From contig NZ_RJVA01000009.1 of NCBI RefSeq assembly GCF_003751385.1, forward strand, positions 248,001 through 312,000: a stretch of DNA of 64,000 bases. Reading direction: 5' to 3'. The stretch's first letter is position 1, and each line of letters begins with the position of its first letter. This document shows, piece after piece, positions 62,230 through 64,000 of the stretch. Source of the stretch: Desulfosoma caldarium (lineage in GTDB: Bacteria; Desulfobacterota; Syntrophobacteria; Syntrophobacterales; DSM-9756). A program made the translations under genes and the position numbers. The notes under the pieces were generated by a model. That model saw only the letters and a program-made list of their open reading frames with translations. It did not search any database and had not been told where the DNA came from.

Positions 62230-64000
62230 TTAAAAAATGTAAATGTCGCCGGCATCCAGCGTGGTCCATGCACCAATGGTGACCAGCGTTCGGGTGGCGG
62301 TAATGTTGAATGCCCCTCCTCCTGCCGCCGTCACGTGGAAAAGATACAACTTGCCGGCGCCCCGGTCATAGCCGAGGGCGAATCCGGAAAAGGCTTCGGT
62401 GCCCTCGTTGGATAGATCTGTGATCAAACTCAAAAGAGAATTCTTGCCGTTGGCTTGAAAGAGGTAATTTTCGCTGGACAACGCCACGGCAGAGGAGAAA
62501 TTTAAATCAACGTTCACAACCGCATTGGGAGCCGCCGCGTTATGGACCACGATCGAGCGCTTTGTGCCGGCGCCGGGAACCGCGTTGGTGCCGGTGGTGC
62601 CCGTGGCCACGTCAATGTAGAGCTTGTCCGCGCCATCGCGGCCAAAGTCTACGATCTTATCGGCGCTCTGAAAAGCGTCCAAAATGACGATGTCATTACC
62701 TGTTCCCGTGATGATGGTATCCGCCCCCGCGCCCCCTTGAATAAGGTCGTCGCCGGCGTAACCGTCGAGGGTGTCGTTGCCCTCCCCGCCCAAGATCGTG
62801 TCGTCGCCGCTTGCACCGTAAATGTGGTCGTTGCCGTCGCCGCCGTCCATGCTGTCGTCGCCGTCCCCACCATCGATAAGGTCGTTGCCGGTTCCGCCCA
62901 GGATGGTGTCGTCGCCGACGTTGCCGCCGATGGTGTCATGGCCCGCTCCGCCGTCCAGGTGGTCGTTGCCGTTCTCACCGTAAATGCGGTCGTCGCCGGC
63001 ATCACCAAAGATGGTGTCGTCGCCATAGCTGCCTGAGATGCGGTCGTTGCCGAGTCCGCCGGAGATGCTGTCGTTTCCGTAGCCGCCGTCAATGGTGTCA
63101 CTTCCATCCCCGCCCAAGATCGTGTCGTCGCCGTCCCCGCCCTCGATGACGTCGTCGCCGGCTCCGCCGTCAATGCTGTCATCGCCGGCGTTGCCCTTGA
63201 TGGTGTCGTTGCCATCCCCGCCGGAGATGCTGTCGTCACCGGCGGCGTCAAGGATGCGGTCGTTGCCGTCCCCGCCGGCAATGGTGTCGTTTCCATCGCC
63301 ACCGTCAATGGTGTCGTCGCCGGCTCCGCCATCGATGAGGTCGGCGTCCCCGCCGCCGTCGATAAGGTCGGCGCCGGCTCCGCCGAAGATCGTGTCATCG
63401 CCGGCGTCGCCTCGGATGTAGTCACGGCCCGCTCCGCCATCGATAAGGTCGGCGCCGGGACCACCGTAGATGGTGTCGTCGCCATCGCCACCGTCAATAC
63501 GGTCATCACCGTCGCTGCTGTCGATGCGATCGGCACCGGCTCCACCGAAGATGGCGTCGTCGCCGCCATAACCGTAGATTTTGTCGTCGCCGCCGTAGCC
63601 GTAGATGATGTCGTTGCCCGCGGTCCCCTGAAGGGTGTCGTCGCCCGCGGTCCCCGCGATCGTTTCATCGCCAGGGCGAGGGGTGATCGTATCGCCATCG
63701 TCGCTGTCGTCGCTATCATTGTTGTCGTCATTATCGTCGCTATCGTCGCCTGTGTCGTTGTCGTCGTCGCCGACAACCTGGTTGATGGCCTCCTCGATCT
63801 GCTGCTGCACCTCGTTCAGATCTCTTGTACTGTCCACTTCGTCCAAAATGGCACTCACCTGATCGCTCAGCTCCTGAGTCCACTGGATGTTATTCTCGAT
63901 CAGGTAGTCTGTGAAGGACTCCGCAACCTCAGACTTGTTGCAGATCGTGCCCCAATCCTCCGATGAATCCTCTTCCTGACCCGCCATCGCAGCGTTGATG
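62230..64000 (-). CDS. RTX calcium-binding protein with truncated N-terminal DUF4214 domain (5' partial)
   Basis: 590 residues visible; the frame stays open to the window edge, so the start lies beyond it. The first ATG in view (63987) is probably internal: INAAMAGQ, then SSEDWGTICNKSEVAESF and TDYLIENNIQW align with the DUF4214 end of the CAP protein (IINAAMEG, DWAVIRNKVDVGQYF). Then an Asp-rich linker (DDDNDTGDDSDDNDDNND), about 35 RTX nonapeptides (GGxGxDxLx type, e.g. GGDGNDTIAGGDGNDRI) at 62685-63675, and a C-terminal beta region ending LDAGDIYIF, a plausible type I secretion signal. Probably a Ca2+-folded surface or secreted protein. No type I secretion genes are in view. Confidence 0.93.
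   Translation of the reverse strand, partial: INAAMAGQEEDSSEDWGTICNKSEVAESFTDYLIENNIQWTQELSDQVSAILDEVDSTRDLNEVQQQIEEAINQVVGDDDNDTGDDSDDNDDNNDSDDSDDGDTITPRPGDETIAGTAGDDTLQGTAGNDIIYGYGGDDKIYGYGGDDAIFGGAGADRIDSSDGDDRIDGGDGDDTIYGGPGADLIDGGAGRDYIRGDAGDDTIFGGAGADLIDGGGDADLIDGGAGDDTIDGGDGNDTIAGGDGNDRILDAAGDDSISGGDGNDTIKGNAGDDSIDGGAGDDVIEGGDGDDTILGGDGSDTIDGGYGNDSISGGLGNDRISGSYGDDTIFGDAGDDRIYGENGNDHLDGGAGHDTIGGNVGDDTILGGTGNDLIDGGDGDDSMDGGDGNDHIYGASGDDTILGGEGNDTLDGYAGDDLIQGGAGADTIITGTGNDIVILDAFQSADKIVDFGRDGADKLYIDVATGTTGTNAVPGAGTKRSIVVHNAAAPNAVVNVDLNFSSAVALSSENYLFQANGKNSLLSLITDLSNEGTEAFSGFALGYDRGAGKLYLFHVTAAGGGAFNITATRTLVTIGAWTTLDAGDIYIF

Noticed and set aside
62542-63862. Long antisense frames across the RTX repeats, rich in Val/Ala, Ser/Pro or Thr/Ala
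   Set aside because: They are reverse or shifted readings of the 27-base RTX repeat; low complexity and regular period explain them completely.

Overview
The window reads as chromosomal DNA of a GC-rich anaerobic deltaproteobacterium (Desulfobacterota), most likely Syntrophobacteraceae-like (Syntrophobacter, Desulfacinum, Desulfosoma type). The main reason is 9.7-20.1 kb. It holds a biotin-dependent carboxyltransferase, malate dehydrogenase, a split B12-dependent methylmalonyl-CoA mutase, its MeaB chaperone, methylmalonyl-CoA epimerase and a ChlI/ChlD-type chelatase subunit. Together these form the methylmalonyl-CoA route used by propionate oxidisers. The taxonomic placement is inference from gene content; no rRNA or tRNA gene was seen.

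Layout. 0-2.1 kb (- strand): MlaE permease, MlaF ATPase and a STAS protein of a lipid-asymmetry transporter. 2.2-9.6 kb (+): housekeeping genes (nitroreductase, metallo-hydrolase, a lipoprotein carrying a palindromic repeat near its N-terminus, CoaBC, type-4 uracil-DNA glycosylase, NfeD/slipin pair, Rho-N and HD proteins). 9.7-20.1 kb (+): the propionate module, with one MoaE-like gene facing the other way. 20.6-27.2 kb: a repeat-rich gap, then a - strand envelope polysaccharide operon (glycosyltransferase, sugar epimerase, a phosphoglycosyltransferase/WbpM-N fusion) ending in era.

27.2-43.4 kb (- strand): a type II secretion locus in transcription order gspE-F-H-I-J-K-L-M-D, then a BACON-like beta-repeat protein and a CsgG-like lipoprotein. 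A gspC-like gene follows, cut off from the rest by a 2.1-kb decay zone. That zone holds remnants of an ABC_sub_bind protein, an IS481-type transposase and a subtilase. No gspG was found.

44.0-64.0 kb: a surface-glycan and secreted-protein island. It holds a Wzm/Wzt O-antigen-type exporter, a tri-domain 1239-aa glycosyltransferase, GDP-mannose dehydratase, a methyltransferase with a DUF4214-like domain, a CAP/SCP-DUF4214 protein, two more glycosyltransferases and an RTX calcium-binding protein whose 5' end runs off the window. Three genes of this island share a DUF4214-type domain. Three carry the same short element directly after the stop codon. Base composition changes sharply inside two genes (wzt and the 1239-aa glycosyltransferase), which points to mosaic assembly.

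A further dispersed repeat, with a conserved NQDxN...ALGLS reading, occurs three times (21.1, 27.0 and 51.7 kb). The best candidates for something undescribed are the DUF4214-linked surface module with its shared 3' elements, this dispersed repeat, and the BACON protein/lipoprotein pair tied to the secretion locus.
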